Assembly: GCF_023073715.1 (NCBI RefSeq)
Contig: NZ_JADPKA010000029.1
Span: 460,102 to 524,101, forward strand
Source: Bradyrhizobium sp. 164
GTDB lineage: Bacteria > Pseudomonadota > Alphaproteobacteria > Rhizobiales > Xanthobacteraceae
Direction: 5' to 3'
Length of the DNA stretch: 64,000 nt
Shown here one piece after another: positions 9,169-18,430 of this stretch. The notes below the pieces were generated by a model, which was not told the origin of the DNA, made no database searches, and saw only the letters and a list, made by a program, of their open reading frames with translations. Numbering within the stretch: the first letter of the stretch is position 1; every line of letters starts with the position of its first letter. Position numbers and translations under genes: made by a program.

Positions 9169-9549
9169 TCATGGTTTCGTCACCTGCTGCAGCGCCACCT
9201 CCAGGCATTTCATCAGATCCGAGGCGGCAAACGGTTTACCGAGGAAACAACTTGCCCCGGCTTTAAGCGCACGCACACGCACGCTCTCCTCCGGGAAAGC
9301 GGTGATGAAGATGAACGGCGTTGACGACCCCTGCGCGCGCATCTGCGTCAGCAGATCGATTCCAGTGACCGACGGCATCTGCACGTCCGCGATCACGCAG
9401 GAGGTGTCGGTCGAATCGGTCGACCTCAAAAACTCCTCGGCGGAGGCGAATGTGTGGACGATGTATCCGCGGGATTCCAAGAGATTGTTGATCGCGGCCC
9501 GCACGTAGGGATCATCGTCAAGCACAGAAATGACCGAAGCCACTGACAA
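9169..9549 (-). CDS. Stand-alone receiver-domain response regulator
   Basis: 126 residues, a single CheY-like receiver with no output domain. Acidic pocket DDD at residues 11-13, phosphoacceptor D55 in CVIADVQMP, conserved Thr in FIFITAF, and the lysine K105 in FLGKPF. It is the last gene of a minus-strand set with a FixJ/NodW-like regulator and a PAS histidine kinase. A likely role is phosphate sink or second output of the same kinase; that is inference. The gap upstream (9550-9644) has a copy of a motif also found upstream of the kinase gene. Confidence 0.9.
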   Translation of the reverse strand: MSVASVISVLDDDPYVRAAINNLLESRGYIVHTFASAEEFLRSTDSTDTSCVIADVQMPSVTGIDLLTQMRAQGSSTPFIFITAFPEESVRVRALKAGASCFLGKPFAASDLMKCLEVALQQVTKP

Positions 9550-9640
9550 GACGTCCGCTCCTCGCCCGGAATTACGCTTGCCGTCGCTACGGCCTCACAT
9601 AAACCCGCAAGGTGGACCCGCCGGTCATCGTTGGAAACTC

Positions 9641-9654
9641 ATACTTAGGTTTGT
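9641..9654 (-). promoter_or_regulatory. Putative operator upstream of the lone receiver gene
   Basis: On the minus strand this reads ACAAACCTAAGTAT. It matches 13 of 14 bases of ACAAACCTAGGTAT at 12533-12546, upstream of the kinase gene. It overlaps the last codons of the FixJ-like regulator gene and lies about 90-105 bp before the receiver start. Binding by the adjacent FixJ-like regulator is inferred from the paired placement. Confidence 0.45.
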
Positions 9655-10313
9655 ACGTCGGGCTTGCTGGGTCGAATCCCGAGCGCCTCGCTCATCCTCA
9701 CCAGGTCGGCCAGCGACTTCGCCCCCATTTTCCGCATGATTTGGCCGCGATAGATCTTGACGGTGATTTCCGCCAAACCGAGCTGGGCGGCCACTTGCTT
9801 GTTCATCAGGCCCGACGTCACCAGTGACAAGACGTCCCGCTCCCGCGAGGTGAGTGACTCGAAGCGCGATCTGACGTCCGAGACGGTCTTGTAAAGATCG
9901 CGGCGCTTGCGGTCTCGCTCGATCGCGGCCTGGACCGCGTCGAGAATTTCCTGGTCGCGAACCGGCTTGGTCAGGAAGTCGATCGCGCCGCTCTTCATGG
10001 CCCGAACAGTCATGGGAATATCGCCATGACCGGTGATGAAGATGATCGGCGTATGGATATTTGCCTTGGCAAGATCGGTTTGCAGCTCAAGGCCGCTCGT
10101 TCCGGGCAGGCGGATGTCGAGCACCAGGCAACTGGGGACTTCCGGCGGCTTGGTCTGGAGGAGTTGCGGCGCCGAGCCGAATGCTTCGACCTTGAGGCCG
10201 ACCGACTCGAACAGATTGGTAAGCGCACGACGCATGGACGCGTCGTCGTCGACGATGAAGACGATTGGCTGATCGCCGTCCTCCTTGGGCGAAGGCCCCG
10301 CGCGCTCGTTCAC
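9645..10313 (-). CDS. FixJ/NodW-family two-component response regulator
   Basis: 222 residues. Receiver domain at about 15-130 (acidic DDD 22-24, phosphoacceptor D66 in [10 protein letters not shown]116 in FLTKP) and a LuxR/FixJ-type helix-turn-helix at about 150-215 ([30 protein letters not shown]). The sequence is very like NodW of Bradyrhizobium in its receiver ([19 protein letters not shown]) and HTH, but that symbol should not be transferred without comparison. Its start overlaps the kinase stop by 4 bp (ATGA), so the two are translationally coupled and probably cognate. Confidence 0.92.
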   Translation of the reverse strand: MNERAGPSPKEDGDQPIVFIVDDDASMRRALTNLFESVGLKVEAFGSAPQLLQTKPPEVPSCLVLDIRLPGTSGLELQTDLAKANIHTPIIFITGHGDIPMTVRAMKSGAIDFLTKPVRDQEILDAVQAAIERDRKRRDLYKTVSDVRSRFESLTSRERDVLSLVTSGLMNKQVAAQLGLAEITVKIYRGQIMRKMGAKSLADLVRMSEALGIRPSKPDVQT

Positions 10314-12358
10314 GGTGCTTCCTCTCGATGGAGTGGCAGGGTGATCTGAAAAGTCGCTCCGCGCTCCTGGTTCGGTATGGCGGAAAGTCGTCCGCCGTGT
10401 GCCTCGATAATCGAGCGGCAGATCGACAGGCCCATGCCCATGCCGCTGGACTTCGTGGTAAAGAACGGCATGAACAGGCGGTCCATTGCCTGTTCGCAGA
10501 TGCCGACGCCGCAGTCGGAGACGCTCACCAGCACCGCGCCATCGTCGTCGGCCGCTGAACGGATCGCCAGCTCGCGCGGGCGGTCATCGATGCCTTCCAT
10601 GGCCTCGATGCCGTTCTTGATCAGGTTGATGAGGACCTGCTGCAATTGAATTCGATCGCCAAAGATCCTGGGCAGTGCCGACGACAGTTCCATTCGAACC
10701 GACACGGCATGGCTCGCCATCTCGCGCTGAACGAGCGCGACAGCCTCGCGCACGACCACGCTGACTTCGAGCGGAGCCATCTCGATATCGGAACGCTTGG
10801 CGAGCGCCCGAACGTGACGGATGACGTCGCTGGCACGCTTGCCGTCCTCGATGATCCACTCCACGGAGCGGCGCGCCGCCTTGAGATCGGGCGGACTGCG
10901 CTGCAGCCAGGCTAGGCAGGCGTCGGCGTTTGCGATCACGGCGGCGAGGGGCTGGTTGATTTCGTGAGCAATTGAAGCGGTCAGCTCGCCCAGCATCGTG
11001 ACGCGAGTCACATGAGCGAGCTCGGCTTGCGCCTTGCGCAGCGCCTCTTCGGCGTGATCGGCCCGGATGGCCGCGGTCACGTCGGTGCAGACGCCCCGAT
11101 AACCCAGAAAGGTGCCGTTGGCGTCGAAGAACGGCTTGCCGCTCGTCCGCACATAGATCGGCTGTCCGTTGCGGTCCTTGCTGCGGTAAACCAGATCGCG
11201 GAACGGGACGTGGGCATCGAGCGCCGCCCGATGTTGTCGCCATTTTTCGGGCTCGAGATCGGCGTCGGGAGCAATGTCCCAACGCGTGAGCCCGATCAGG
11301 CCCGCGGGGGCGGTGACGGTATCAGAATGTTCCGAGATGTGAGTGACGCGATGGTCTGGTCCCGTCTCCCAGAACCAGTCGGAGGCGGTTTCGGCATAGT
11401 CGCGAAAGCGCTGCTCGCTGTCACGAAGTCTGCGCTCTGCCTCCTTGGTCGCCGTGATGTCAGTCACCGACCCCACGAACTCCACGTGACCGCTCGCATC
11501 TCGCGTCGCGCGGGCGACCGCTCGGACGTACTTGATGGAACCGCCGGGCATCACCAGCCGGTATTCGTGATCGTAATCTTTTCCCTCGCGCGCCGCCCGG
11601 CCCGTGATCCGCTGCACTGCGAGCCGGTCCTCCGGATGGATGCGCTGGAGCATGAAGGGAATCTCTGGCTTGGTCCCCTCGTCGCATTGGAAGATGCGAT
11701 AGGTCTCCTTGGACCATGTGATCTCGCCGGTTGCAGCCCTCCAGCCGAAACTGCCGGTGTGGCTCAATTCCTGTGCCTGGGCGAGGTAAGCTTCGCTCTG
11801 TCGCAGCGCATTCTCCGCTTCCTTGCGCTCGGTGATGTTCTCGCAGGCGACCAGCACGATCGGCCCGCCATTGCCCCGCAGCATGGTCTTGGCATTCTCG
11901 CGCACCCATAGCACCGAGCCGTCCTTGCGAACCTTCCGGATTTCCCAGGTGTGTGACTGATCAACGGTCTCAAGGCACAGCGCAACACACGCGCGTACGA
12001 AGTCGCGATCTTCCTCGAAGAACACATCCAGCACTGATCGGCCGATCAACTCCGCGGCCGTATAGCCCAGTTGCGCCGCGCCGAACGTGTTCACGTTGAT
12101 CACGGTTCCGCTCGGATCGACCATGAAATACATGACCGGGTTGTGCTCGAAGACTTGCTGCCACTGCTTGACCGCCTCCAGCAGACCGGCGTCGCTGGGC
12201 TCGCTGCGCGGCTTGGGGGTGACAACTTGCCTGAGGCAGCCGGCGAGGTATTGCGCGGCTGACTTCCCGAACGTTGCTGCCCGGCCCGGCTTCATCGCAG
12301 ACGCTCCCGGCGCTCTCTGCGTGAACACAAGTAGAGCACGTTGCCGCCGGAGGAGCAA
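10310..12358 (-). CDS. Multi-PAS sensor histidine kinase
   Basis: 682 residues as drawn; a start at M22 (base 12295) is also possible. There is no membrane segment, so it is cytoplasmic. Three PAS domains are visible at about 60-180, 190-305 and 315-435, the second of PAS_3 type with following PAC motifs. The dimerisation/phosphoacceptor domain has H465 in [11 protein letters not shown], the kinase family group that pairs with FixJ/NodW regulators. The ATPase domain has the N box [12 protein letters not shown] and glycine boxes DCGVGI and GMGMGLSI. It is coupled to the FixJ-like regulator by a 4-bp overlap. The signal sensed is unknown. Confidence 0.93.
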   Translation of the reverse strand: MLLRRQRALLVFTQRAPGASAMKPGRAATFGKSAAQYLAGCLRQVVTPKPRSEPSDAGLLEAVKQWQQVFEHNPVMYFMVDPSGTVINVNTFGAAQLGYTAAELIGRSVLDVFFEEDRDFVRACVALCLETVDQSHTWEIRKVRKDGSVLWVRENAKTMLRGNGGPIVLVACENITERKEAENALRQSEAYLAQAQELSHTGSFGWRAATGEITWSKETYRIFQCDEGTKPEIPFMLQRIHPEDRLAVQRITGRAAREGKDYDHEYRLVMPGGSIKYVRAVARATRDASGHVEFVGSVTDITATKEAERRLRDSEQRFRDYAETASDWFWETGPDHRVTHISEHSDTVTAPAGLIGLTRWDIAPDADLEPEKWRQHRAALDAHVPFRDLVYRSKDRNGQPIYVRTSGKPFFDANGTFLGYRGVCTDVTAAIRADHAEEALRKAQAELAHVTRVTMLGELTASIAHEINQPLAAVIANADACLAWLQRSPPDLKAARRSVEWIIEDGKRASDVIRHVRALAKRSDIEMAPLEVSVVVREAVALVQREMASHAVSVRMELSSALPRIFGDRIQLQQVLINLIKNGIEAMEGIDDRPRELAIRSAADDDGAVLVSVSDCGVGICEQAMDRLFMPFFTTKSSGMGMGLSICRSIIEAHGGRLSAIPNQERGATFQITLPLHREEAP

Positions 12359-12802
12359 TTCCGGCCAAAGTCGGATGCCGGTGACGACGTTGGGCTTGGA
12401 ATTGGCTGCTCGCCGTCCTGGTCACCTCAGCGCCCGATTTTTCGCGGTAGCCGTGCAACCCGCGCATCGTGCGTGGTCTCGTTGAACGCGAGCCCGCGCG
12501 AGAGCCCCCGGGCGAGTACGGGACAAACCTAGGTATAGCTCGTCTATTCCTAGTCATGGCGGCCATTTACCTCCGTACAATTGAGCGCCTCATGCCTGGC
12601 GGACTAGCCTCATGACCATCGGGAGTGTCGACCAGCCAATCGCATCGGTCGGGCGAGATCGGGTCTCAAGCCTACGGCCGAGGCCTCTCACTAACAGGCA
12701 CGACCAAGGACGAGGCCGCTGCATTTCTCGACACCCAGCCGCGTTGGAGCAATTCACGACCCGCGTGAGGTCGACGGGAACCAAGCAACAAGGGAGAGAA
12801 CA
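12359..12802. other. Intergenic region between divergent kinase and small Cys-rich protein genes
   Basis: 444 bp with no convincing gene. It must hold promoters for both directions. The one notable element is the AT-rich dyad at 12533-12563; near the plus-strand gene an AGGGAGAG ribosome-binding site precedes the ATG at 12803. Confidence 0.6.
12533..12563. promoter_or_regulatory. Dyad element with the shared ACAAACCTAGGTAT motif
   Basis: ACAAACCTAGGTAT (12533-12546) includes the left arm CTAGGTATA (12539-12547), followed by the near-matching inverted arm TATTCCTAG (12555-12563), eight of nine bases paired. The 14-base part recurs with one mismatch at 9641-9654 in inverse orientation, upstream of the lone receiver gene. 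It lies about 175 bp upstream of the kinase start and about 240 bp upstream of the small-protein cassette, and is a candidate binding site for the FixJ-like regulator. Confidence 0.45.
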
Positions 12803-13012
12803 ATGTGCAATACGTCGCAACTTCCTGAGCCTCGCCTATCCGAGTCCGAACGTTGCTCTTCAATCAAAGGCTGTGCGGTGTGTGGCGGCAAGTTTGGCCT
12901 GATCCGCTACTATTCCTGGCGCACAGCGCTCTGCTCCAAGAAGTGCGTTGATCGCTTCCGCACACGCCGCGAACGCGACCGCCGGTGGCTGTTCCGGGCT
13001 CAGGTCGCGTGA
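12803..13012 (+). CDS. Small Cys-rich protein with TRASH/MYM-like zinc-binding pattern
   Basis: 69 residues, well-placed ribosome-binding site AGGGAGAG. It contains CAVC, a 16-residue spacer, then CSKKC, i.e. C-x2-C-x16-C-x3-C, similar to the metal-binding pattern of TRASH and MYM-type fingers. The C-terminus is strongly basic (RFRTRRERDRRW), which would suit nucleic-acid binding. The same pattern recurs in the two small proteins at 13445 and 13630. No name is recognised; zinc binding is inferred from the pattern. Confidence 0.7.
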   Translation: MCNTSQLPEPRLSESERCSSIKGCAVCGGKFGLIRYYSWRTALCSKKCVDRFRTRRERDRRWLFRAQVA

Positions 13013-13055
13013 GGGCTGAACTGGAGAGCTGACTTCTAATCGCGGAGCTCGTGCG

Positions 13056-13448
13056 TTGAACCGCTCATGCAAGCTCTTGTGCTCGATGGTTCTCCTTGGC
13101 TCCGCTGCGACGGTCCAGGCGCAGGAGACAAGAGACGGTGCCGTTCATCGCCAGCATCCACCCCAGGACCAGGCGCTGCACGAAAAATTCTATTCGACCT
13201 GGCACATGCCGGACAATCCGAGCCTCAGTTGCTGCAGCAGCGCTGACTGCTATCCGACTGATATCAAGTACATTGACGGCCGGCTCTATGCACGGCGCAG
13301 GGAGGACGGCAGATTCATTCTGATCCCACCGCAAAAAGTGGAGCGAAACAGGGATAATCCGGACGGCCGAAACCATCTTTGCGCTCCACCGCCCGCACTT
13401 TCTCCGTTGGACAGCGTTTACTGCTTCGCTTTGGGAGGTGCCACGTGA
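13056..13448 (+). CDS. Exported Cys-containing hypothetical protein
   Basis: 130 residues from a TTG start. A signal peptide is visible (CSMVLLGSAATVQAQE). The mature part contains SLSCCSSADCYPTD, a basic stretch RLYARRREDGRFI, and two more cysteines near the end (LCAPPP, YCFALGG), which could form disulfides in the periplasm. I recall similar small secreted proteins from Bradyrhizobium, without known role. Its stop overlaps the next GTG start by 4 bp (GTGA), so it belongs to the same transcript as the two small proteins that follow. Confidence 0.7.
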   Translation: MNRSCKLLCSMVLLGSAATVQAQETRDGAVHRQHPPQDQALHEKFYSTWHMPDNPSLSCCSSADCYPTDIKYIDGRLYARRREDGRFILIPPQKVERNRDNPDGRNHLCAPPPALSPLDSVYCFALGGAT

Positions 13449-13633
13449 GATTCGCGTTCGTATTGGTGAACGGCCGGACTCCGTTCCGGAAGACCTGGTG
13501 CATGCAGTGCTGCGAGCCGATCAGCAGCAGCTATCTCCGCGAGATTCGGACAGGTCTGCCTTACTGCGACTATCAGTGCTACGCGCTGTTCTGCGAAGCG
13601 CTCGCCAAAGATGGCGTGAGGGCGGCTTCATGA
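13445..13633 (+). CDS. Small Cys-rich protein, second of three related ones
   Basis: 62 residues from a GTG that overlaps the preceding stop. It shows CMQC, an 18-residue spacer and CDYQC (C-x2-C-x18-C-x3-C). The segment around YLREIRTGLPYCDYQCY aligns with YVRHVRTQRRYCDYDCY of the next protein, so the two are paralogues. Its stop overlaps the next start as ATGA. Probably a metal-binding treble-clef-like fold; function unknown. Confidence 0.65.
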   Translation: MRFAFVLVNGRTPFRKTWCMQCCEPISSSYLREIRTGLPYCDYQCYALFCEALAKDGVRAAS

Positions 13634-13986
13634 AATTCGTGGTGGTCAATCACGACCCCCCGTTGCCCGCCGTCACGTGCAGCACATGCTCGCGGTCAAT
13701 CCGCTCCGGCTATGTCCGGCATGTGCGGACGCAGCGCCGTTACTGTGACTACGATTGCTACCGCCGCGGCGAACTCGTCACGTTTATGCGATGGTCGATG
13801 CCCGGGTGGACAGAACGGGCCGCCGAGAACGTCGAGTTCGCTGGAAACATGATCGAGACGTTGGCGGTCCTGACGGCCGTCTCGTGCTGGAGCTGCACGA
13901 TACACGCCTGGACCTTCGCAAGAGCGTTGACCGGCGCATATTTGGACGGTCGCGATCTGATCACGATGGAAGGAGGTGACACCTAG
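13630..13986 (+). CDS. Small Cys-rich protein with C-terminal extension, third of three related ones
   Basis: 118 residues; its ATG overlaps the preceding TGA. The N-terminal part holds CSTC, 18 residues, then CDYDC, closely like the preceding protein. The C-terminal half (about 55-118) is longer and includes MPGWTERAAENVEFAGNMIE and a further CWSC pair in a hydrophobic setting, possibly one membrane-associated helix. The overlapping stop-start arrangement strongly supports co-translation with the two preceding genes. Confidence 0.68.
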   Translation: MKFVVVNHDPPLPAVTCSTCSRSIRSGYVRHVRTQRRYCDYDCYRRGELVTFMRWSMPGWTERAAENVEFAGNMIETLAVLTAVSCWSCTIHAWTFARALTGAYLDGRDLITMEGGDT

Positions 13987-14062
13987 CTGCGCGACTGCAC
14001 GCGCGTGGAAGCCGCAGCACCGTAACCTTGCAGGCGCCGCGTTCAGCCCCGGGCGGCGTTGA

Positions 14063-16252
14063 CTAGGGAGCAGGTGCTGCGGCCGCCACGGGTGCGGTTG
14101 CGCCAGCTTCGTGCGTGACGACGCGCTGGTCGCTCTTGCCGGCGATCATGCCGCTGTCTTCGAACCGTGCGCGGTAGACCAGCACGTTCTCGATCACGCG
14201 CTGGACGTAGTTGCGCGTCTCCGACAGCGGGATGCGCTCGACCCAGTCGACCGGATCGACCTTGGGGTCTCTGGGATCGCCACGCGCCTGCACCCATTCG
14301 CGCACGCGACCGCGGCCGGCATTGTAGCCGGCGAAGGTCATGATCTGGTTGCCGCGATATTCCGAGAACAGCGCGCTGAGCTCGGCCGCGCCCATCTGCG
14401 TGTTGTAGACGGGATCGGAGACCATCCTGTTCCAGTCATAGGTCAGGCCGAAGCGTTTGGCGGTGTCGCGGCCCGCTTCCGGCGTCACCTGCATCAGCCC
14501 GACCGCATTGGCCGGCGACTTGTCGCGCTGGTCGAACGAGCTTTCGGTGCGCGCCACCGAATAGATCACGCTGGTCTCGATCGCGGGCGCGACCTGTTTG
14601 TGCTCGGGAACGCCGATGGTGGGGAAGGCATAGTGGTCGAGCGCAAGCCCGCGTGCCAGCGCCGATTTGCCGATCTCCAGCATCACGCGCGCATCGCTGC
14701 GCCGGCCCGCGAGCTCGGCGAGGGCTTCGAGCGCCGCGAGCTCGGTGCTCTCCTTGGCAAAATCCTCGGCATAATAGAACACCACGCCGCGCTCGCCGAT
14801 ATCGTAGAGCATGTTGGCGGCGCGCACGCGTTCGTCCGCCAATTGCGTGTCGGCAGTGGCCAACACCGGGGAGGGCGCACGTAGCTCGATACGGTCGAGG
14901 CCAAGCTTTGCGCGGGCGAGCTGGCCGTAATAGGCGGTCTGATAGCGCGCCGCCGCCTTGTAGCTCATGCGGGCGTCGACGGTGGCGCCCATCGCTTCGG
15001 CGGCGCGGCCGCGCCAGTAATGGGCGCGCGACAGCGCGATCGGATTGGCCGAGCCTTCGTCGATTGCGGCGAAGTGCACCATCGCCGTCTTGGGATCGTC
15101 GAGATAGCGCAGCGCGATCCAGCCGCACATGAAATGGTAGTCGACGCGGTAGACTTCCTTTTCCGGCACCGCGGCCGTGCGCACCACGTCGTAGGCGGTC
15201 TTGAACTTGCCCTGGTCGAGCAGCTTGCGTGCCAGCAGGCGGCGCTCGCGCCACCAGGCATCGGTGTCCTGCGCCGCCATCGTGTCGGGCAGGGCGGTGA
15301 GGATCACCTCGGCTGCGTCGTCGATGCGGTCGTTCTGAAGATGCCATTGGGCGCGGCACAGTACATAGCCGAGATCGCGCCGCGCCTCGGTCGAGACGTC
15401 CTCGAGATAGTCCTTGGCCTTGCTAGCCTTGCCGGTGACGGCGGCGCAGGCCTTTACGATCGCGAGCGCATCCTCGCCGAGACGTTTGGCTGCGCGTCGT
15501 GCGCCTGCGTAGTCCTTGGCGCCGAGACGCTTGTCCATGCGCGCGCGGTGATCGTCGGTGGATAGAAGGTCGTGGAACGCCGCGTAGGAGTCTTCTTCGC
15601 TCCGCTCGGACAATTCATCCGTGCGCCAGGCCTCGCGCACGAGACGCGCGGCCCTGTCGGTCTCGCCTTCAGTGAGCAGCACACGGGCCAGCGCGAACCT
15701 GCCCTTGGCGCTGGTCGGCCGGTCCATGGTGAATTTGTGCACGATGGCCGGCTCGCTCTTCTCCTGCCACAGCCGCGCCTCGGCGCGCCGGCACAGCAGA
15801 GCGCTGCTCGGCCAGTCCGGATTGGCGGCGAGGAAGGCGGCGTAGCGCTTGAAATTCGCCGTGCTCTCGGAATGGCGCAGCATGAACCAGTCCACAAGCT
15901 TCTGTCCGGCGGGGTCAGTGATGCGGTCGCGTGCGGCGCCCGCATCCTCGGTCTTGCCCTTGCGCGCGAGGTCGATCGCATCCCTCAGCGCGGCGAGATC
16001 GCCGGTCAGCGGCGGCGGTGCCGGCTTATCCGAGGGTACCTCGACCGTCTTCTTCGACTTGCGCTTGGCTTCGGCGTGCTTGCCGTGCCGCGCCTTGGCG
16101 GCCGAGGCATGGCGGTGCTTGCCGGCCTTCGCCTCATTCGTCTTCTTCGGAGCAGATGATTTATGACTGCTCTTCGCCGCCAACGCCGTGGGAAGGAGGG
16201 CGATCGCGGCCACGGCAACGACACACGCGAGCGAGCGTAGGCACTGGTTCAT
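14063..16252 (-). CDS. Soluble lytic murein transglycosylase (Slt70-like)
   Basis: 729 residues from the ATG at 16252, chosen because it begins the signal peptide MNQCLRSLACVVAVAAIALL; upstream codons do not look coding. After a basic, Lys/Ala/His-rich region (about 30-75) comes a long alpha-helical superhelix, then the family-1 transglycosylase domain. The catalytic glutamate is E570 in VARTESSFD, followed by AVGLMQVTPEAG and TFAGYNAGRGRV. It cleaves the glycan between MurNAc and GlcNAc to 1,6-anhydro products in the periplasm. The gene stands alone between the small-protein cassette and a divergent cyclase gene. Confidence 0.93.
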   Translation of the reverse strand: MNQCLRSLACVVAVAAIALLPTALAAKSSHKSSAPKKTNEAKAGKHRHASAAKARHGKHAEAKRKSKKTVEVPSDKPAPPPLTGDLAALRDAIDLARKGKTEDAGAARDRITDPAGQKLVDWFMLRHSESTANFKRYAAFLAANPDWPSSALLCRRAEARLWQEKSEPAIVHKFTMDRPTSAKGRFALARVLLTEGETDRAARLVREAWRTDELSERSEEDSYAAFHDLLSTDDHRARMDKRLGAKDYAGARRAAKRLGEDALAIVKACAAVTGKASKAKDYLEDVSTEARRDLGYVLCRAQWHLQNDRIDDAAEVILTALPDTMAAQDTDAWWRERRLLARKLLDQGKFKTAYDVVRTAAVPEKEVYRVDYHFMCGWIALRYLDDPKTAMVHFAAIDEGSANPIALSRAHYWRGRAAEAMGATVDARMSYKAAARYQTAYYGQLARAKLGLDRIELRAPSPVLATADTQLADERVRAANMLYDIGERGVVFYYAEDFAKESTELAALEALAELAGRRSDARVMLEIGKSALARGLALDHYAFPTIGVPEHKQVAPAIETSVIYSVARTESSFDQRDKSPANAVGLMQVTPEAGRDTAKRFGLTYDWNRMVSDPVYNTQMGAAELSALFSEYRGNQIMTFAGYNAGRGRVREWVQARGDPRDPKVDPVDWVERIPLSETRNYVQRVIENVLVYRARFEDSGMIAGKSDQRVVTHEAGATAPVAAAAPAP

Positions 16253-16571
16253 TCCATGGCCCCCCTGCGAAACCACTACAAACCAAGGTCCGCGACGACA
16301 TGCGGCTTGAGAATCAAAAAAAGACACCAAAACGATGTCATGACATCGTTTCGCATTTCTCACGCTCCCGCAACAATGCGGCAAAATACGGATGGGAACT
16401 CGGGAACGTGCGAAATGGTGGAAGGACAGCGCCTTTAAACCTCTGTTAGTGGGCTCTCGCAGGGGTTGTGTAGGTTCAGGACGTCAGGCCCGCCAGATTG
16501 TGCGTGTCCCTACGACCAATTCCGGTGTATTGAGTTCCATCGTTCATCCTTTCAGCCTTTGCCCTGCACCT
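16253..16571. other. Divergent intergenic region between slt and the cyclase gene
   Basis: 319 bp, more AT-rich than its surroundings, holding the promoters of two divergent genes. It contains the perfect palindrome at 16330-16351. No small gene is convincing here. Confidence 0.6.
16330..16351. promoter_or_regulatory. Perfect 22-bp palindrome, candidate operator
   Basis: The left half AAACGATGTCA is followed immediately by its exact reverse complement TGACATCGTTT. It lies 78 bp upstream of the slt start and about 220 bp upstream of the cyclase start. An uninterrupted dyad with an AT-rich edge and no T-run suits a dimeric transcription factor better than a terminator. The regulator is unknown. 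Confidence 0.5.
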
Positions 16572-18308
16572 ATGCCGATTTTCAACCAGTCGATTCGGCG
16601 CAAGATCGTCGGGGTCGCCCTCGGATTGATCGTTCTCATGTTGATCACCTCGATCCTGTCGATGGTGATGTCGAGCCAGGTCGGCGTGCTCTTGGACGAG
16701 CTGACCAACCGTTACATCCCGGCCTATGGGCATCTGGCGCGGGCCAACGTCCGTTCGCTGGAACGGGCGTTGGCACTGCGGCGCATGGTCATGACCAAGA
16801 TGCAGTCGCCATCGGACGAGGAGGCCTATGCGGCGCGCCTGCGCGAGTTCGATCAAACCGACCGCAAGATCGAGGAGGAAGCCGAGAGTGCACGCAAGCT
16901 CATCAACGCCATCATCGACGATCCCAGGACCCCGTCCGACTATGCCGCGCTGGCGCGGATCGAGCTCCGCATCGAGACCGCCGTCACTGAGCTGCGCCGC
17001 GATCTTGACGAGGACCACGGAAAGCTGGTCAAGCAGGTCGATGCCAAGCAGATGGCGGAGGCCCGCGGCACGCTGGAGCACATCGATGCGCTGCGCGACC
17101 AGTTCAACCAGAAGATCGATGCGATCCGCACCGACATGCTGGCGCAGGTTTTCTTCAGCACGTCGCAGGTGATCAGCCGCCAGCACCAGACGATCATCGT
17201 GTCGGGCGTCGTGACCCTACTCGCAGCGATCGTCGGATTTGCCTTTGCGCTGCTCGTGAGTAGCGGTATCACGCGCCCGGTGCGACTGCTGCTCGCTGGC
17301 ACCCGCGAGGTCGAGGCGGGTCGGTTCGACAAGCCGATCACCGTTTCCACGCAGGACGAGATCGGCGAGCTTGCCGCGGCCTTCAACCGCATGATCGAGC
17401 AGTTGCGCCACAACGAACGCATCCGCGAGACCTTCGGGCGCTACATCGACCCCAAGGTGGTGCAGGGCCTGATTGACCGGCCGGAGGTCGCCATCGAGGG
17501 CCAGCGTCGGGTCATGACCATCATGTTCTGCGACATGAGCGGCTTCACTTCGATGAGCGAAGGCATGACGCCGCGCGGTCTCGTCAAGGTGATGAACCAC
17601 TATTTCACGGTGATGTCCGGCCCCATCCGCAGCAATCGCGGCGTCATCGACAAATATATCGGCGACGCCATCATGTCCTATTGGGGGCCGCCCTTTATCG
17701 AGGAGGACGAGCAGGCGATGCTCGCCGGCCTTGCCGCCATCGAGATGGCCGATCAGGTGCCCGCGCTCCAGAAGCAGCTGCCGGATCTGCTCGGCATCCG
17801 CGCCATGCCGGCGCCCTGCGATCTGCGCATCGGCATCGCCACCGGCGAGGTCCTGACCGGCAGCATCGGCTCCGAGCTGATGATGAGCTTTACCGTGATG
17901 GGCGACGCCGTGAACCTCGCCTCGCGGCTGGAGGCCGCCAACAAGGCGTATGGGACCCGCATCCTGATCTCGCAGGCAACGGCAGAGGCGGTCGGCGCGC
18001 GCCTCGAGCTGCGCGAGATCGATCGTCTCGCGGTGGCGGGCCAGAGCGCACCGCAAGCTGTTTTCGAGGTGATGGGCAGGGCCAACGCACTCACCGATGC
18101 CCAAGCGAGCCTGCGCACGCACTATGCCGAAGGTCTCTCCGCCTATCGCGCCCGGCGCTTCGGCGATGCCCGCGCCGCCTTCAACGCCGCGCTCGAAGCG
18201 GTCCCGGGCGACGGTCCTTCGCGCACGCTGCTCGGCCGCATCACGCAGTTCGAGGCCAACCCGCCCGACGGCGGTTGGGATGGCGCCTGGCGGTTGGAGC
18301 AGAAATAG
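16572..18308 (+). CDS. HAMP-domain adenylate/guanylate cyclase (class III)
   Basis: 578 residues from the ATG at 16572. Order: N-terminal membrane helix (about 12-35), a periplasmic helical sensor (35-190), second membrane helix (about 198-222, VSGVVTLLAAIVGFAFALLV), HAMP linker, catalytic domain (about 305-500) and a short helical TPR-like tail (TLLGRITQFEANPPDGGW near the end). Metal-binding aspartates are D321 in FCDMSGF and D365 in YIGDAIM; the MGDAVNLASRLE segment also matches. Product is probably cAMP; specificity is not proved. No obvious operon partner. The start of the predicted membrane helix decided the start codon. Confidence 0.92.
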   Translation: MPIFNQSIRRKIVGVALGLIVLMLITSILSMVMSSQVGVLLDELTNRYIPAYGHLARANVRSLERALALRRMVMTKMQSPSDEEAYAARLREFDQTDRKIEEEAESARKLINAIIDDPRTPSDYAALARIELRIETAVTELRRDLDEDHGKLVKQVDAKQMAEARGTLEHIDALRDQFNQKIDAIRTDMLAQVFFSTSQVISRQHQTIIVSGVVTLLAAIVGFAFALLVSSGITRPVRLLLAGTREVEAGRFDKPITVSTQDEIGELAAAFNRMIEQLRHNERIRETFGRYIDPKVVQGLIDRPEVAIEGQRRVMTIMFCDMSGFTSMSEGMTPRGLVKVMNHYFTVMSGPIRSNRGVIDKYIGDAIMSYWGPPFIEEDEQAMLAGLAAIEMADQVPALQKQLPDLLGIRAMPAPCDLRIGIATGEVLTGSIGSELMMSFTVMGDAVNLASRLEAANKAYGTRILISQATAEAVGARLELREIDRLAVAGQSAPQAVFEVMGRANALTDAQASLRTHYAEGLSAYRARRFGDARAAFNAALEAVPGDGPSRTLLGRITQFEANPPDGGWDGAWRLEQK

Positions 18309-18430
18309 CCGTGCCTGCCGTCCTTCGCCGCAGACCGGAAAAAACGATTCTGGTTCATAACGATGTTCGCCGTGACCTATTTCCCGGGCTTAGGCTTGAT
18401 GTCCTTGAGGCGTCTGATGGGGACACGCCG

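Noticed and set aside
9664..9690. tRNA-like GGGTCGAATCCCGAG segment
   Set aside because: No cloverleaf can be drawn around it and it lies in the coding end of the FixJ-like regulator.
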